Part shown: piece by piece, positions 33,195 to 45,042 of the stretch
How positions within the stretch are numbered: the first letter of the stretch is position 1
Layout: the number at the start of each line of letters is the position of its first letter
NCBI GenBank assembly: GCA_900095095.1
Contig: FMBT01000349.1
Coordinates: forward strand, 62,001 to 126,000
From: Fragilariopsis cylindrus CCMP1102
Taxonomy: Eukaryota; Bacillariophyta; Bacillariophyceae; Bacillariales; Bacillariaceae
DNA: 64,000 bases
Reading direction: 5' to 3'
Notes under the pieces: generated by a model
Databases searched by the model: none
What the model was told of the DNA's origin: nothing
Seen by the model: the letters and a program-made list of their open reading frames with translations, nothing else
Translations under genes and position numbers: made by a program

Positions 33195-35180
33195 TTACAT
33201 GAAGGAAGTGACAAATCTATCTACCCAACCCAGTTTAATTTCTTCCCTGTCGTACTCAAAGATACTATGTTCACCCCATTCTTCCCGAAAGGTTTTGTGA
33301 TGCTGTTGCTGTTGTCGTGAAGTTGTTGATACCGTCGTTCCGATCAAAGACAATTGCTCTTTGCTGCGATCTTTGGCTCCTACCCATGATTTCACGAGAT
33401 GCCCCACCGCTTGTGGAGCTTCGTGGTTGGGACAATGTCCTGCATTTGAAATTTCAGTGTACCGATGAACCGCAGATAAATCTTTCCTTCTTCCTTCCAA
33501 GGCTTTCAACATATTCTTGGCAAAGGCCGGTTTACACCATGGATCATCTTGACCGTAAATAAGGAAAACATCACAGGAAACCTGGGAAAGGCAGTCTTGG
33601 AAATTTCCCTTTCTACCATCGTCATACGAATTTAAGGGTGGAGACCACATAATAGATGCAAAAGCTGCATGGCCACCGTTTCCAAGAGTGCAGTTACGAA
33701 TTTGATGCATCTAATTTTTATAATACATATTTATATATATATATGTATATATATTTATACATATATATTATATAATTCAGAACAATCAATCCAAAAAGAT
33801 AAAGGGTTAGTTCGATCGACCATCCACCATTTAATCTACAATACGAATAACAAGACAGTCACAGACAAAATGCAAAAAATGTGTATTGAATATGCGGACA
33901 CGGACATACCAGTTCTTGAGTCAACGCTTCTTTTCTTGAGTAGGTTGCTACCAAGAATTGTTCAACGGTTTTCAAATCTCTTATCCGATCGAAAAGATAC
34001 CGTCCAACGGCCTTCGGTATAACTTTTGGGCACAAGAAACGAAACCAACATAAAAAAAACATTCATATAAGAAAGAATACGACAGAATTAGAGCAGAATT
34101 CTTCGCTTATAGTGGTACTATCGAACTATGCGTCAAGTAAGAAATTCGACTGAATTAAGTAGATAGGAAGTAATCGGAATTAGTACTCACCAGGAGCGGG
34201 CAAATGACCATTCCAACCTGGTAGTTTGGACCCCCAGACCTTTGGAATAAAGGAAAAAAATTCGGTAAAATCAAATGTCAGAGCAGAATCAAGTGATGTG
34301 GACATATTAAAAAAGGTAAAAGATACTTCCATAGAAAGCAGCAGTAATAGAAAAAATTACCAGGGTAATCACAAAGATCTTACAGGTGTTGGATTCAACA
34401 AACAAATACTAGAAATTAAATCTGGTCGACGGCGGGCGATATGTGCTGCGATATGACCTCCCACAGAATTTCCTACGAGATGAACCTTTCTTTTACTCGT
34501 AGTAGTTTTTATTTCTTTGTCGTCGATTTTATTTCGATGCCCCTTTTCCTCCTCCTCGACGAGAATAACTTGTTCGATGAAATCAATAATCTGCTCGACC
34601 CACCTAATATACATCGCAGATAAGAATATGAAAGAGAAGAAGAAAATAGTCGACAGCTTTTAGATGAGATCATGCAATATAATCAAAGACAATTAACACT
34701 CATATGTTTATATAATAAGAGTTCTTACGTGTCGGCGGAGTATTGAAGATCTTTTTCGCTATCTCCGAGTCCATCTTTACAATCTATCGGCCAACTTCTA
34801 CCCTGACCCAAGTAATCAATACAATATATTGTTTGGTGGTGATTACAAACATCACCACCGTCGACAGCAACGCTATCGTCGTCGTTTTGTTGTCTCAGTA
34901 GATGAGGAATTAAACGGTGTTGATGAAAACTTCCCACACCGAATCCATTTAATAATAGGATTGGTTCATTCGTATTATCTGTACCGTTATCATCATCGTA
35001 GTCTCTGTTACTGTCAGTAGCGAAAGCAACCTCGTAACCTATATCGTACCGAGATTTGTATTCCCATATCTTCGGTTGGATGACGTATGAATCACATCCG
35101 CCGTAACCGAAAACGATAGAGGAAATAACAAAGACCACAAACAGTTGGAAATCGATGCTATTACTACGTAAGTACGCCAT
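33195..35180 (-). CDS. Secreted or organelle-targeted alpha/beta-hydrolase
   Basis: Five exons (34729-35180, 34384-34603, 34191-34239, 33910-34022, 33195-33710) splice in frame to about 449 residues. A hydrophobic leader (FQLFVVFVISSIVFGYGG) is followed by the alpha/beta-hydrolase fold: the oxyanion region LLLNGFGVGSFHQHRLIPHL, IDYLGQGRSWP, the nucleophile elbow VGNSVGGHIA (Ser in G-x-S-x-G), the acid Asp in LIYGQDDPWC, and the catalytic His in ISNAGHCPNHEAP. All three triad residues are present. The layout resembles pheophytinase-type and related plastid hydrolases of algae, but the substrate cannot be fixed. A C-terminal extension of about 60 residues (Gln-rich, then EYDREEIKLGWVDRF) is specific. 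Exon 3 is only 49 bp, with consensus borders on both sides. Confidence 0.82.
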
Positions 35181-37016
35181 TATAAGTTGCGTTTTCTATA
35201 TAATGTAGTGCTGCTGCTGCTGCTGCTGCTGTGCTTTTTCTTCTTCTTAATTGATGGGAAGTAGCATCTCATTGTTACTTTATTCGATTTATGATGTTTA
35301 GTTTTTCGTTTTTCGTTCCGATAGATTTTTTTGAAATCTTCAATTCACATCAAAGGACATAATTAAGGGGTTGTTTAGTTCGGGGGTGGTATCGATAATG
35401 GGGGTCGAAGAGAGACAGTGCCTTGTATTTTTGTTGTTATTGCAGCCACAAAAGAAAAGCATACTGTACACAGATTAATTTAGTCACTGTACAGTAGGAA
35501 ATTTCCTTGTAATGTCACGGGAAAGTATGTCAAGCAATTTACACAAAATGAGATAGTGCATCCATGTGCATATCAACACGAGGTGGTAATAGATTATATA
35601 TTGCCGCAAATACATAGAATTGAGAATGGGGTGGCTCCAGAAAGTTAAGCAGGCCCTTGCTTTTCCTGGAGGATTTCTACTTCATGAATATTGCACCCAT
35701 TTTGAGACATTTGGGCATACTGGTACTACAATTATTTCTGATATATCTGATGTACTCACTGGAGATTATGAAGAAGAAATAAAGTCTTCCACCAACCATC
35801 CAGTATATAGTGATGATTGATCTCATGACATTGATGATAGACGTCTATCCAGATAGATTATTGAAAACCATAGGTACTATCTCTCTACCAATCAAGCAAA
35901 GATATGTGTGGTATTGTGTTGCTGGATAACAGATTGTCAGATTTTATTTTGTTATTTTGTATTATTAGCTTGTTGTACATTATTTCTACAGGCAAAAATC
36001 ACTTGTATAGAACAGAGGTGCTTGGGACTTATCTCTCACTAACCTGCTGCATCAATTGATTCTTTCTCTTTTACCCCCCCCCCCCCCCCCCCTTTTTTTT
36101 GTGTGATTTAGTCATAGCAATAGTAATTTAATAGTGCACTGAAAGTAGTACGCATGCATGTGTATTGTGATTATTGAACAATGGGCCACCATGCATGCTA
36201 GAATAGGATGAATTCTGGTTGTGTAATAGAGTAAATTTTGGTGTAGGAATAGAAGAAAATTAGTAAGATAGAAAGAAAAAACCTCTCATCATGCGGATGA
36301 TTCTGTGGCAAACATTCTATCTGCAAGACAACTACTGAACCAGGCACAAACTAAGTGGTAAAAATTATTTACAGACCAACAGTAGTAACAAGGTAGGCAT
36401 TCAATTAAACCTCTCCATGGTCCATAATTCACTGCTACTATTGAATTCAACATGTGTCCCCCCCCCCCCCCTCCCCCTTCTTACACATACTTTTCCACCT
36501 AGCCTTGTAATAAATATACTCTCCATCTCAAGAGAGTCTTGTCTTGTCTTTCTTCTGTTGTTCATTGTGTGTCATGTTGAGTGGATGATGAATAATAATT
36601 AGTACCTTTTTGTCAAGAAATCAATGCAGTATATTATGATTGGTAATAGTGCAGAAGTAGTGATTTGACGTCCTATTGTATGTTGTCAGTTGTGGGTGCG
36701 GTGGGGCAAGAAGATAGATAATCATATTATTATATGATAGAAATGACCACACAAAAAAAAAAATCCATGTTGAACTTTCCAAGAAAAGACCCAACATGTT
36801 GTGCTCGAAGTTTACAAGCGCACAATCAACGCGATACTGTAGTTTTGCACCTCTTTGCTATTTATATTTTCGCGGTGTGGTCTTTTGGAGCAGCAAAATC
36901 ATATAAAAAAATTCAGCACTTCTCTTTTCGATAGAAATAACACCGACACAGTTATCATAAAATCGAGTAACCAACATTGTCTTTTCTTAAAACAGCTAGC
37001 TATACAGATTGATACT
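35181..37016. other. Long intergenic region with C-homopolymers
   Basis: About 1.8 kb. It includes a CTG run (35210-35231) just upstream of the hydrolase start, two long C tracts (36074-36092 and 36458-36471), and a 66-codon ORF at 35620-35820 with no recognisable features. No RNA gene is seen. Confidence 0.45.
36074..36092. repeat. Poly(C) run of 19 followed by poly(T)
   Basis: A run of 19 C then 8 T. A second run of 14 C (36458-36471) followed by TCCCCC lies 370 bp downstream. C-homopolymers of this length are rare elsewhere in the window. Confidence 0.9.
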
Positions 37017-37217
37017 ATGGATATTCTCAGCAATCATCATCATCGTCATCGTTTAGATCAAAAGCATCATTATCCTATACTAACAACAGAAGGACGAAAA
37101 CTCTCTTCGGTACTTGAAAAGAAATCGGAACTTCCACCATTCATTGAAAGTAGAATCAACAAGGTTTTGGACGACCTATACTTTACAAACATAACACGAG
37201 GAGAAAGCCAAGAATAA
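37017..37217 (+). CDS. Small 66-residue hypothetical protein, doubtful
   Basis: Open frame starting MDILSNHHHRHRLDQKHH and ending in FIESRINKVLDDLYFTNITR. The latter half has balanced composition and could form an amphipathic helix, so it may be a real small protein or an exon. No family is recognised. Confidence 0.25.
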   Translation: MDILSNHHHRHRLDQKHHYPILTTEGRKLSSVLEKKSELPPFIESRINKVLDDLYFTNITRGESQE

Positions 37218-37303
37218 CGAGAAAGGAAGTACAAGCGAGAAAGGAAGATGTACAAGCGCAAAATAATAGTCTGCTATACATATCTACTTGGGCATTAGCT
37301 AGA

Positions 37304-37342
<39 letters not shown>

Positions 37343-37446
37343 CATGTATCACATAGTAATTCAATGAGTTAAATTAAAACTACAAAGGAAGAAGAAAAGT
37401 ACACGTAATTAGTATCATCATCATTATCATCATCATCATTGTGACC

Positions 37447-38205
37447 ATGCTTTCAACATCAACAGCAGCAACAGCAGCAGCAGCGACAACAACAACAACA
37501 ACAACAATAGCATCGAACAACAACGTTGACTTATTTGGCAATATCTCGGGATGAAGTCTTTGTTCTTATATTGCTCAATATTTTGTCTCCTTGTGAAGTT
37601 TACAATCTATGCCTTACGAGTAAGCGATTTCGTCAATCCAACAACGTTGCCATCGTCATCATTTATTCTCTCAACGTGGAGAGAATGGTACAGATTTTTC
37701 CATTCCAGATCCACATCGTATGTTTGCTGGTCAAACTACTTTTGGATCTAAGTGAACGAAGGATTTGATATTGGGGAGATATCATACATAATTTAATGAC
37801 AACAACATGGCACATGGAAATGAAAATAAAGTAGCCGGTCGTGATGAACGACACCATCAAATTCGACATGCGCTTGAGCTTGTAAAAGAAGACGGAGTTC
37901 TTCTACCATGATTGGAGAGGATGAACATAATAATGGTATTATCCGTCGCCGTCAACAGCATTCTGCATTGCATAATTACATTGTTAGATAGGTAGAACGT
38001 ATCAAGAAGTATGATGCACGTGGAATTGCTGTTGTAGAGGATGACGATGACCATATCAATGCCATCAATGAATTTGAGATTCGACGTATCAATGTCCGTG
38101 GTGATTTCGAGGGCGAAAATCGTTAGGATATTATCGGGATTTGGCAGATGCATATAAAACCGTTAAAAAAGAACTACATGTGCAGTCCAAACATAATATT
38201 ATATA
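37447..38205 (+). pseudogene. Decayed F-box-like gene
   Basis: Protein-like stretches follow each other on one strand but in shifting frames and with stops. They are: an Ala/Thr-rich start from Met 37447; an F-box-like helix pair (ISRDEVFVLILLNILSPCEV, YNLCLTSKRFRQ, near 37545-37634); an ORF 37807-37911 ending VKEDGVLLP; a frame from 37908 (MIGEDEHNNGIIRRR) that meets an in-frame TAG at 37989 and continues VERIKKYDARGIAVVEDDDD; and finally YYRDLADAYKTVKKEL in yet another frame. At least four breaks and two stops in about 700 bp is far denser than elsewhere in the window. This suggests true decay, though error-prone sequence cannot be excluded. An intact F-box gene lies 5 kb away. Confidence 0.5.
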
Positions 38206-38404
38206 TACATATATATATATATATTTCATAAGCAATGAGTTTTTCTTTTACATATACTAAAAGATAAATCTAATAGTTAGATAATAATTAGATATAGTAA
38301 TAAATTGAACGAAGTTGATAGGACTTACTCGTTTCCGACGTTTACTCATATAATGTACTTCATATAGGCTAAGATACTTGTATAATATATATCCCACTAT
38401 AGCG

Positions 38405-38608
38405 ATGTCTGTCGAAATATGCGGCTCATCATACAGTATTTATGGACATGATGTGGAACTGAAAACTCAAAGCCCACAAGGTAGTGGTACAGTAGTACAA
38501 ACAAGAGGAACGACACAGATGCTGACGGACAAAAGTGCTACTGGTGTGCTTCATCGAACCAGAAATTCAATTGTCAGAGATTCAAGAACGGCAAAGCTAG
38601 CTAAATGA
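38405..38608 (+). CDS. Uncharacterised 67-residue ORF, doubtful
   Basis: Starts MSVEICGSSYSIYGHDVELK and ends RDSRTAKLAK. Its composition is protein-like but there is no recognisable domain. It could be a relic associated with the decayed gene upstream. The rest of 38206-38711 is AT-rich with TA repeats near 38205-38224. Confidence 0.2.
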   Translation: MSVEICGSSYSIYGHDVELKTQSPQGSGTVVQTRGTTQMLTDKSATGVLHRTRNSIVRDSRTAKLAK

Positions 38609-38711
38609 GGTCGAGTTATCGCAGGAACGATTTCGACAGCATGCAGGGTAACTGTTGTAGTCAACATAGGAGGCTCATAAACGTTTATGGGGGATTCAAT
38701 ATCAGTTATTA

Positions 38712-41700
38712 TTATTTTAAAGGGCAGAGTTTCTTGTGTTCATTCCGCCAATGCTTAACTTGACACTCTTTTCCACAATAAGACACAGTCTTACATGGGC
38801 ACTGGAGCATATTTGGGAGAGTTTTTCTGCATTGGACGCATAAATTTTGTACAATTGTAGTGACAGCATTTTTAAGTGTGCTATTTTCAAAAAGCTGGTT
38901 CCGAGCTGCCTCTTTTAACTGTTGTTTGTTTCCTCCGCTATATGCTTGTCCTTCGATCGTTATACTTTCACAGGCTGGTAACGTAATATTTTTCATAAAT
39001 GATCGAAAATCTTCTACATTTTTAGTATCCAATGCTTTGAATAGAGCTTCTTTTGAGAATTGTTTTTTGCGATATCGAGGCTTTAGAATAACAGGTGATA
39101 TCGGGGGACCGTAGTGTATTACCTCATCATGAGATTTACTACCCGTTGCTTTGTCCGCAAATCCAGATACATATAAGAGACAACAAAGGGTAAAAACGCA
39201 CGGTTGATTTTGTTATCGTCATCAAGACCAGCGTCTTGCGCGCTCCAATTTTCATAGTTATAGATCATACTTGTAATGATGCATTCGCAATATTCATCAT
39301 TATAGTTCCATCGGTCAGCACTAGATGATACATGCGATTGGTAATGCAGGGCCTCGACGTAGTATTTTTCTGCTAGTTCATATTGCATGTTTCGTTTGTA
39401 GGCCAAACCGGCATTGTGCACTAGGTTCACTTTATTAAAATCAGGACCCGGCTCAAAATATTTACTTGCTTCATAGTACACACTACCGGCATCTTGATAT
39501 TTACCCATGGCCTCTAAGGATTCTCCTGCTCTGATGCACGCGACGTACTTCGAAGTAACGGAATTTGTGTCGTTTTCTGCCATGACCAATGAGGCAAGCA
39601 TTATTTGTGCATCATATCCATCCTTCCATTTCTTATGCTCGATATAATGTTCGATGAAATGTTGCCAAACTTCTTTTGGATCGACTATCTTGAGGCAACT
39701 AGCGTATCGGCTTAAGAATATGTGTGTTAAACGGTAAGCCATTTTATATTGCACTTCTTCGGCAAGGAATTTCTTGAATGATCCTTCAGAACCGACTGCC
39801 ACAGTCAAACCTTCTTGGAATTTAGTCCCCGGCGGACCCGGGGGACAAGTAATACCAGCATGAGCAACAAGTAAGAGATTCGGCATTATATGTATTTCGG
39901 ATAGAACAACTTCAGAACGCAGCGGACCAGAACTGGCTGAAAAGTGCAGGTGAAGCGATTCGGCTTTCTCTTTCCAGTCCACAGTAAAATCGCCATCCAT
40001 CATTCGTTCATAAGTATCACGAACATCCTTATTTTGGATCCTATCAAGGATTTTTTGAGATACAGGAAGCAAAAATGGGAAACGTGGGTAATGAATAGGG
40101 CAATTGGTATAACAACGATCGAGACCATTTTGTGTGGCGTTAGTACCATTTTCAATAATTCGAAAGTTGGTAAATAAATATCGCTGTGCCATTTTTTTAT
40201 CGTATCGAAATCGCTGTTTCTGATCTTCCAGAAGAAACTGATTTGACGTTCCCGTAGTCCATTCACCAAGATATGCAAAAAGGATACGCCAATCTGCGTC
40301 AAGACCAGACATATTTTTAAGTAGATCAGTTTTTTCTTGGTAAAGTTCCATAGATTTTCCAAAATTCCCTACCTTTACGTGTGTTTTAATGAGTTCCCAG
40401 TAGTTGCATGCTATATTTGTTTTCATCTCTACGAGAGGAATGTTTCCTGAGAGATCAGAACGAGAAATTGATGATTCTGTCAGCTCTACTGAAACTTGAA
40501 TCCATTCCAGTGCTTGAGGCCAAACCTCGTGGGAAGGATTTAGTAATATATCTCGAGCAATAGTGGTTGCCAAAGAAATCGTCCAGGACTCATACAGGTA
40601 TAATTGTTTTGGCATATCAGAAATAGTTTTCGTATTAAGACCAATTTTTTCACAATATCGACTCACACAGAATATCATCATTTTCGTATCGAGGGTACAC
40701 GACGGACCAACGAGTAAATCAAATAATTTTTGACCAAATTCAAGAATGATATACAGCATATCTGCTTCCAATAGGAACTTTCCTAATGCTATTGGATCTC
40801 CATTTGTCATCAACCGGAACAATGTATGTTCTAAGAAACCTGAATCCAATTGGATCTTTCGCTTCTCCCTTACTTTCTTAAGAAAAATGGGATCGTCTAA
40901 TCCTAATGTAGCAACGGTCAACTCAATAACTTCATTCATTGGCATCGGCAATATAGGAGGAGGAATATTTGTTCCAACAAATTTCATATTTTTCTTTGGA
41001 ACGAAGATAGTTTCAGTATCTGGAGCGACGAGCTCACACTCTTCTCGTTCTGTGCTATTTTTGTTATCATTATTATGATTATTATCGGATCTGACGGCGA
41101 TTCGTACTTGATACTGATTATCATTACATTTTGGTACAGAATCCATAATCATTCCATATAGGCCATTTCGTTCTGATGACAAAGATTTATCTATTATTAG
41201 GCCATGAATGAGTATATGATCTCCCTTTTGAAAGGATGACGATATAGATGATTTTTTTGACTTGGACTTTAATTCTGAAACAACATCGTTACAATATGAT
41301 TTGTGATTTGACCAATCCTTCGATTGGCATTCACGACTGCAGTACCAAGCATCGTTACAACGGGTACACTTCTTTAATTTATCAACTTGTAATTGTTCTT
41401 TACTCTTACCACAATAATCACAAACATCATCGTCGTCGATGATTTTATTGTTATCATCGTCGTTTTCGACAACAACCATATTATTATGTTCTTCTTCATT
41501 GTCTTTTATTATTATCTTCTCCTCCTCCTCCTCCTCCTTCTCCTCATCATCATCATCATCATCGCCCATTATCCATTCGAATGAGATTTTTTCTTCTTCT
41601 TCGGACGATGACGCAACAAGATCTGTTGATTTTGATTTTCCTATCAGTATTCCACCAATTGAGGGATGGATACGATAAACTGATCTTTGAAATCCACCAC

Positions 41701-42283
41701 CAGTAACACAACCATCATTCGAATCATTTAATGATTTATGAATTAAATTTTGTGGTTTGATTGACAATATAATATTATGATCAATATCTTTATTTGATGA
41801 AATCTGAACTTTATATCGCAACAACGACGACGACGACGATGATGATGATGATGATGCCGAGTCTTTCTTTCTCCTCTCTTTCTGTTGTTTAATTTGTTGC
41901 TGCTGTCCAAGTACAATTCCGCATCGACCATTATGATGATGTGCTTTTTCAAGTCCTTGGATTTCTACATACGTTCCTGGAGAGAAAACGTCACCATCTT
42001 TTTTGTCATCGTCGTCGTCCTCATCATTATCAAAAAATTCTAGAACGATGGAAGGTTTTTTCCATTCATTTTTTGAAGTAACAAATGATTTCACAATTGC
42101 TGTATGCCATTTCGGACTATCCCTAGAAAGTAGGACACGTAATTTCCGTCCAATCTTTGGCTTATATCCATAGTAATATTTCAGTAACGGTGGAGGAAAT
42201 GGTAGTGGTGGTTCCATAGTTGCTATGATCGCTGATAAATTTGCTCTGGTGCCGATGATAGCCGAGATGATTGATAGAAACAA
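38712..42283 (-). CDS. Large protein with two MYND zinc fingers and helical repeats
   Basis: The main frame runs 42283-39119 (1054 codons). Met23 (42217, MEPPLPFPPP) may be the real start, since the first 22 residues are hydrophobic and atypical. The N-terminal part contains small-barrel-like segments broken by Asp/Glu/Ser runs. MYND finger 1 lies at about 288-330 (CDYCGK ... CTRCNDAWYCSRECQSKDW ... H-x3-C). A long helical region follows with TPR-like units (VACIRAGESLEAMGKYQDAG; HNAGLAYKRNMQYELAEKYY). A frame change at about 39155-39165, equivalent to one missing base, leads into FADKATGSKSHDEV and a second MYND finger (CVQCRKTLPNMLQCP, YCGKECQVKHW, C) that ends at 38712. MYND fingers bind proline-rich partners. 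The function is unknown, but a scaffold role is plausible. Confidence 0.72.
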
Positions 42284-42360
42284 TAGAATTGAGAATGAAG
42301 ATCGAATTAAAAAATCAAGTTTTAATATATATTTTAGTGTGAGGCTTCCAATATAGCTAA

Positions 42361-42389
42361 ATAGGGTTAGGGTTACGGGTTTGGGTTTG
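42361..42389. repeat. Telomere-like TAGGG/TTTGGG cluster
   Basis: ATAGGGTTAGGGTTACGGG followed by TTTGGGTTTG lies in the divergent spacer between the MYND and F-box genes. It has two perfect TTAGGG-phase units and degenerate neighbours. It resembles a plant telo-box (AAACCCTA on the other strand) more than a chromosome end. Confidence 0.5.
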
Positions 42390-42651
42390 ATTACGGACTA
42401 TAAAAAAAAAGGAAAATGACTGAAATTGAAAATTGAAAATGGATTTAAAAAAAGAAAAAAGATCGAAAAGGCGTCCTCAGCGTTCATCTTGACGTGACGA
42501 GGATGTTATTTTGTTTGTATCATACTAATATATATCACAGTATATATTATTACTGTAGATAGTACTTGATTCAAAAGTACAATAGTCGTCTTCTTACAAC
42601 AAACGAACAAACAAACAATAGATAGATAGATAGATAGATAAACAGATAACG

Positions 42652-43698
42652 ATGTCACCAACATCGTCGGAACAAAAGAAAATGGAAGGAAGCGACAAGA
42701 ACGATAACGGCAAACGTCCGTATCCGCGACCATCACCGTCGTTTGGTGATGATGATGATGATGATGATGACGAATTACCTTTATTGAAACTTTTAGATTT
42801 AGACGCCGATCTTCGTATCTCTATCTTCAATTATTTAGGACAAACACAAGAAGATTTATTTAATTTGACACTTGTTTCGAAAAAAGTAAATACAGATTGT
42901 AAAAGTTCAAGCATTAAATGGAAAATTATTCCTACGATTGAGATCAGTCCAACAAAGCGTGGAGCACCAAACAAATTATTGCGGCAACTAAAGCAATTAT
43001 GTCACCATGAATTGGACAACGATACAAAGAAGAAGATTCGACGTTACACTCACATGAAAGTCAATAATCTACACGAATTCAACATTTGTCCTTCTGACGA
43101 TCAAATTCCTGATATCGCAAAAGAGTTTGGAATGGATTGGATTTTGTCATTGGATTTATCTTTATTGACGCCAACATATATCAGGAATCCTGTGGCTGAC
43201 GTTCTGTGCACCTTCTCGACATTTTTGCCAAAATTATGTGAAATTAATCTTTCCAACATAAGTCAGGATGACATTGATAACAATTATTTTATGGATAGAA
43301 GTCTACGTTTTCAAAATTTGGAGAAATTGATTTGGAATAATAATTATGGTTTCCGTTTGAGCGGGTTCAGTATGAAAGCTCTTAAGAATCTAAAAGAAAT
43401 CATCATGGATGATTCAAAGTTCTATTTCTTCAATGACGAAATGTCGAATTTAGATAATCACAGAGATAAGTTCATCTTTCATTATTGCAGCAAAAATCTC
43501 GAGCGTGTTTCGATTCGCAATGCGAAGGGTTTTGGTTACAACTATAGTTTGAAATTCATGTATGTGTTTCCACAAAATGCATTGATTAAATTTGTTCGAA
43601 ACAGTCCACCATCCTTACGTTGGTTTCGAAGCGATTTAACTCAAGATAATATGACAATGTTACGATTGGAACGACCAGAAATCGAATTATTGAATTAA
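42652..43698 (+). CDS. F-box protein with leucine-rich-repeat-like region
   Basis: Intronless ORF of 348 residues. After an acidic linker (run of eight Asp) an F-box-like segment spans about residues 41-80 (LLDLDADLRISIFNYLGQ ... FNLTLVSKKVN). The remainder shows irregular LRR-like strands (LSLDLSLLTPTYI, LPKLCEINLSNI, FQNLEKLIWNNNYGF, LKNLKEIIMDDS, KNLERVSIRNA). This matches SCF substrate receptors: the F-box would bind SKP1 and the repeats a target, in cullin-RING ligases that need neddylation by UBA3. A GATA repeat (about 42619-42642) lies just before the start codon in the 5' leader. The F-box itself is weak, so this is a family-level inference. Confidence 0.65.
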   Translation: MSPTSSEQKKMEGSDKNDNGKRPYPRPSPSFGDDDDDDDDELPLLKLLDLDADLRISIFNYLGQTQEDLFNLTLVSKKVNTDCKSSSIKWKIIPTIEISPTKRGAPNKLLRQLKQLCHHELDNDTKKKIRRYTHMKVNNLHEFNICPSDDQIPDIAKEFGMDWILSLDLSLLTPTYIRNPVADVLCTFSTFLPKLCEINLSNISQDDIDNNYFMDRSLRFQNLEKLIWNNNYGFRLSGFSMKALKNLKEIIMDDSKFYFFNDEMSNLDNHRDKFIFHYCSKNLERVSIRNAKGFGYNYSLKFMYVFPQNALIKFVRNSPPSLRWFRSDLTQDNMTMLRLERPEIELLN

Positions 43699-44039
43699 GT
43701 CCTAACACATACATACATACATACATACATGCATCTACATATTATAGTATATTTTTCTTTAAAACAACACCATGCTAATATGATTCTAATTTATGGACGT
43801 ATCCGAATATTTGTATATATGGACGATGCGGGAGAATCACAACAAACAACACTTCTACTATCATCCTTACTAATTATAGTTACAATTGTAGTTCTAGTTC
43901 ACGTAGGACGTTAATTATTAATCATACAGTACAGTACAGTGTAGCGAGTCTGAAAAAAAAGGATGGTTCTCTATCGTACTTATTTATTTATATTACGTTA
44001 CTCGCCATAGTATTATGTATATTTATTAATTTTAATTAC
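43699..44039. other. Convergent 3' spacer
   Basis: CATA tetranucleotide repeat (43709-43730), ACAGTACAGTACAG near 43926-43939, otherwise AT-rich. No gene. Confidence 0.45.
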
Positions 44040-45042
44040 CTAGCCGGTCATCATAGAAACCAATGCAATATACAGTCCCGCAACCTGACATACAACGGCA
44101 CATAATGCAAATTGGACACCAACGCAACGTGGTAAGCAACATGGCCACATTTTAAAACATGCATACGCATCTGATCCTTCAACTGTACGAGAAATTGTAT
44201 CATCCCAAATATCCATAAGACCATACCATCCGATGAAGACACCATAAAATAATGTCACAAATTGAAGGAGTGGATTATAGACTAACCAATCTAACAATGT
44301 AGCTGTGAGTGTAATAATAATAAAACCGATACATACCCCAACCAATGTTCCATTGGGTGAATATCTAAATAACACATTAAATGACGACCAACATCAAAAT
44401 TTATAGGAATATGAAAAAAGTTATTAGAAGATGCTGGGTCGAGCAAGGAGAAAAATATTATTCCAAGAGTCGTTTTATTTACATGAAGGTCAAAACTAGA
44501 TAGAAATCAAAGAAGAATCCACTACATCGTAGTCACATGTAATTGCTGCTACTACAGCTGGTCGTTACATCTGATACAGTTTTTCTTGGTTTCGACGACA
44601 ATTGCATACACGATTTTTGATATACAGAAATATTATATCGTAATTATGATACGTACCGTAAGCATATCGCTAGAGCAAACATGAATATCCCAGCTGCGAT
44701 AGTTGCACCCAATTGACTACCACTCAATGCAACGAATACACCACCCCAAAAGCTTACACCAACATACCCCGCTGGGACGATAGCTGGTTTCCAACCACCC
44801 CGAAAATTTGTTACACCGCCTTCATTTTGATATACTTCAATTTTATCAACGGAACCACATGTCAACCATGCTGCTGAGGCATGTCCCATCTCATGGATGA
44901 AGATACTAACCAACTTCATTGGTTTGACAACAATCGTATTCATAAAGAACATAGTAAATAATGAATATCCAGCGTATAGACATAAAAATAGGATGATCGC
45001 TCCATCACAGCATCCTGATAGATTCCAATTGACATCAATCAT
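44040..45042 (-). CDS. M50B-like membrane metallopeptidase
   Basis: Two exons (44657-45042, 44040-44364) join in frame to about 236 residues. The zinc motif HEMGH lies in SIFIHEMGHASAAWLTCG (about residues 50-67), followed by KIEVYQNEGGVTNFRGGWKP, a Gly-rich membrane segment (GYVGVSFWGGVFVALSGSQL) and further transmembrane helices in exon 2, with WDDTISRTVEGSDAY near the end. This fits the peptidase M50B-like family (PF13398 type) found in plants, fungi and bacteria. Two His and the Glu of the active site are visible; the third ligand is probably an Asp in WDDT (inference). Substrates are unknown. About five to six transmembrane segments are expected. Confidence 0.82.

Noticed and set aside
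35620-35820. 66-codon ORF as a gene
   Set aside because: No recognisable motif, no neighbours in frame, and chance ORFs of this size are common in the window.
42361-42389. Chromosome end
   Set aside because: Only two perfect repeat units, flanked by genes on both sides.
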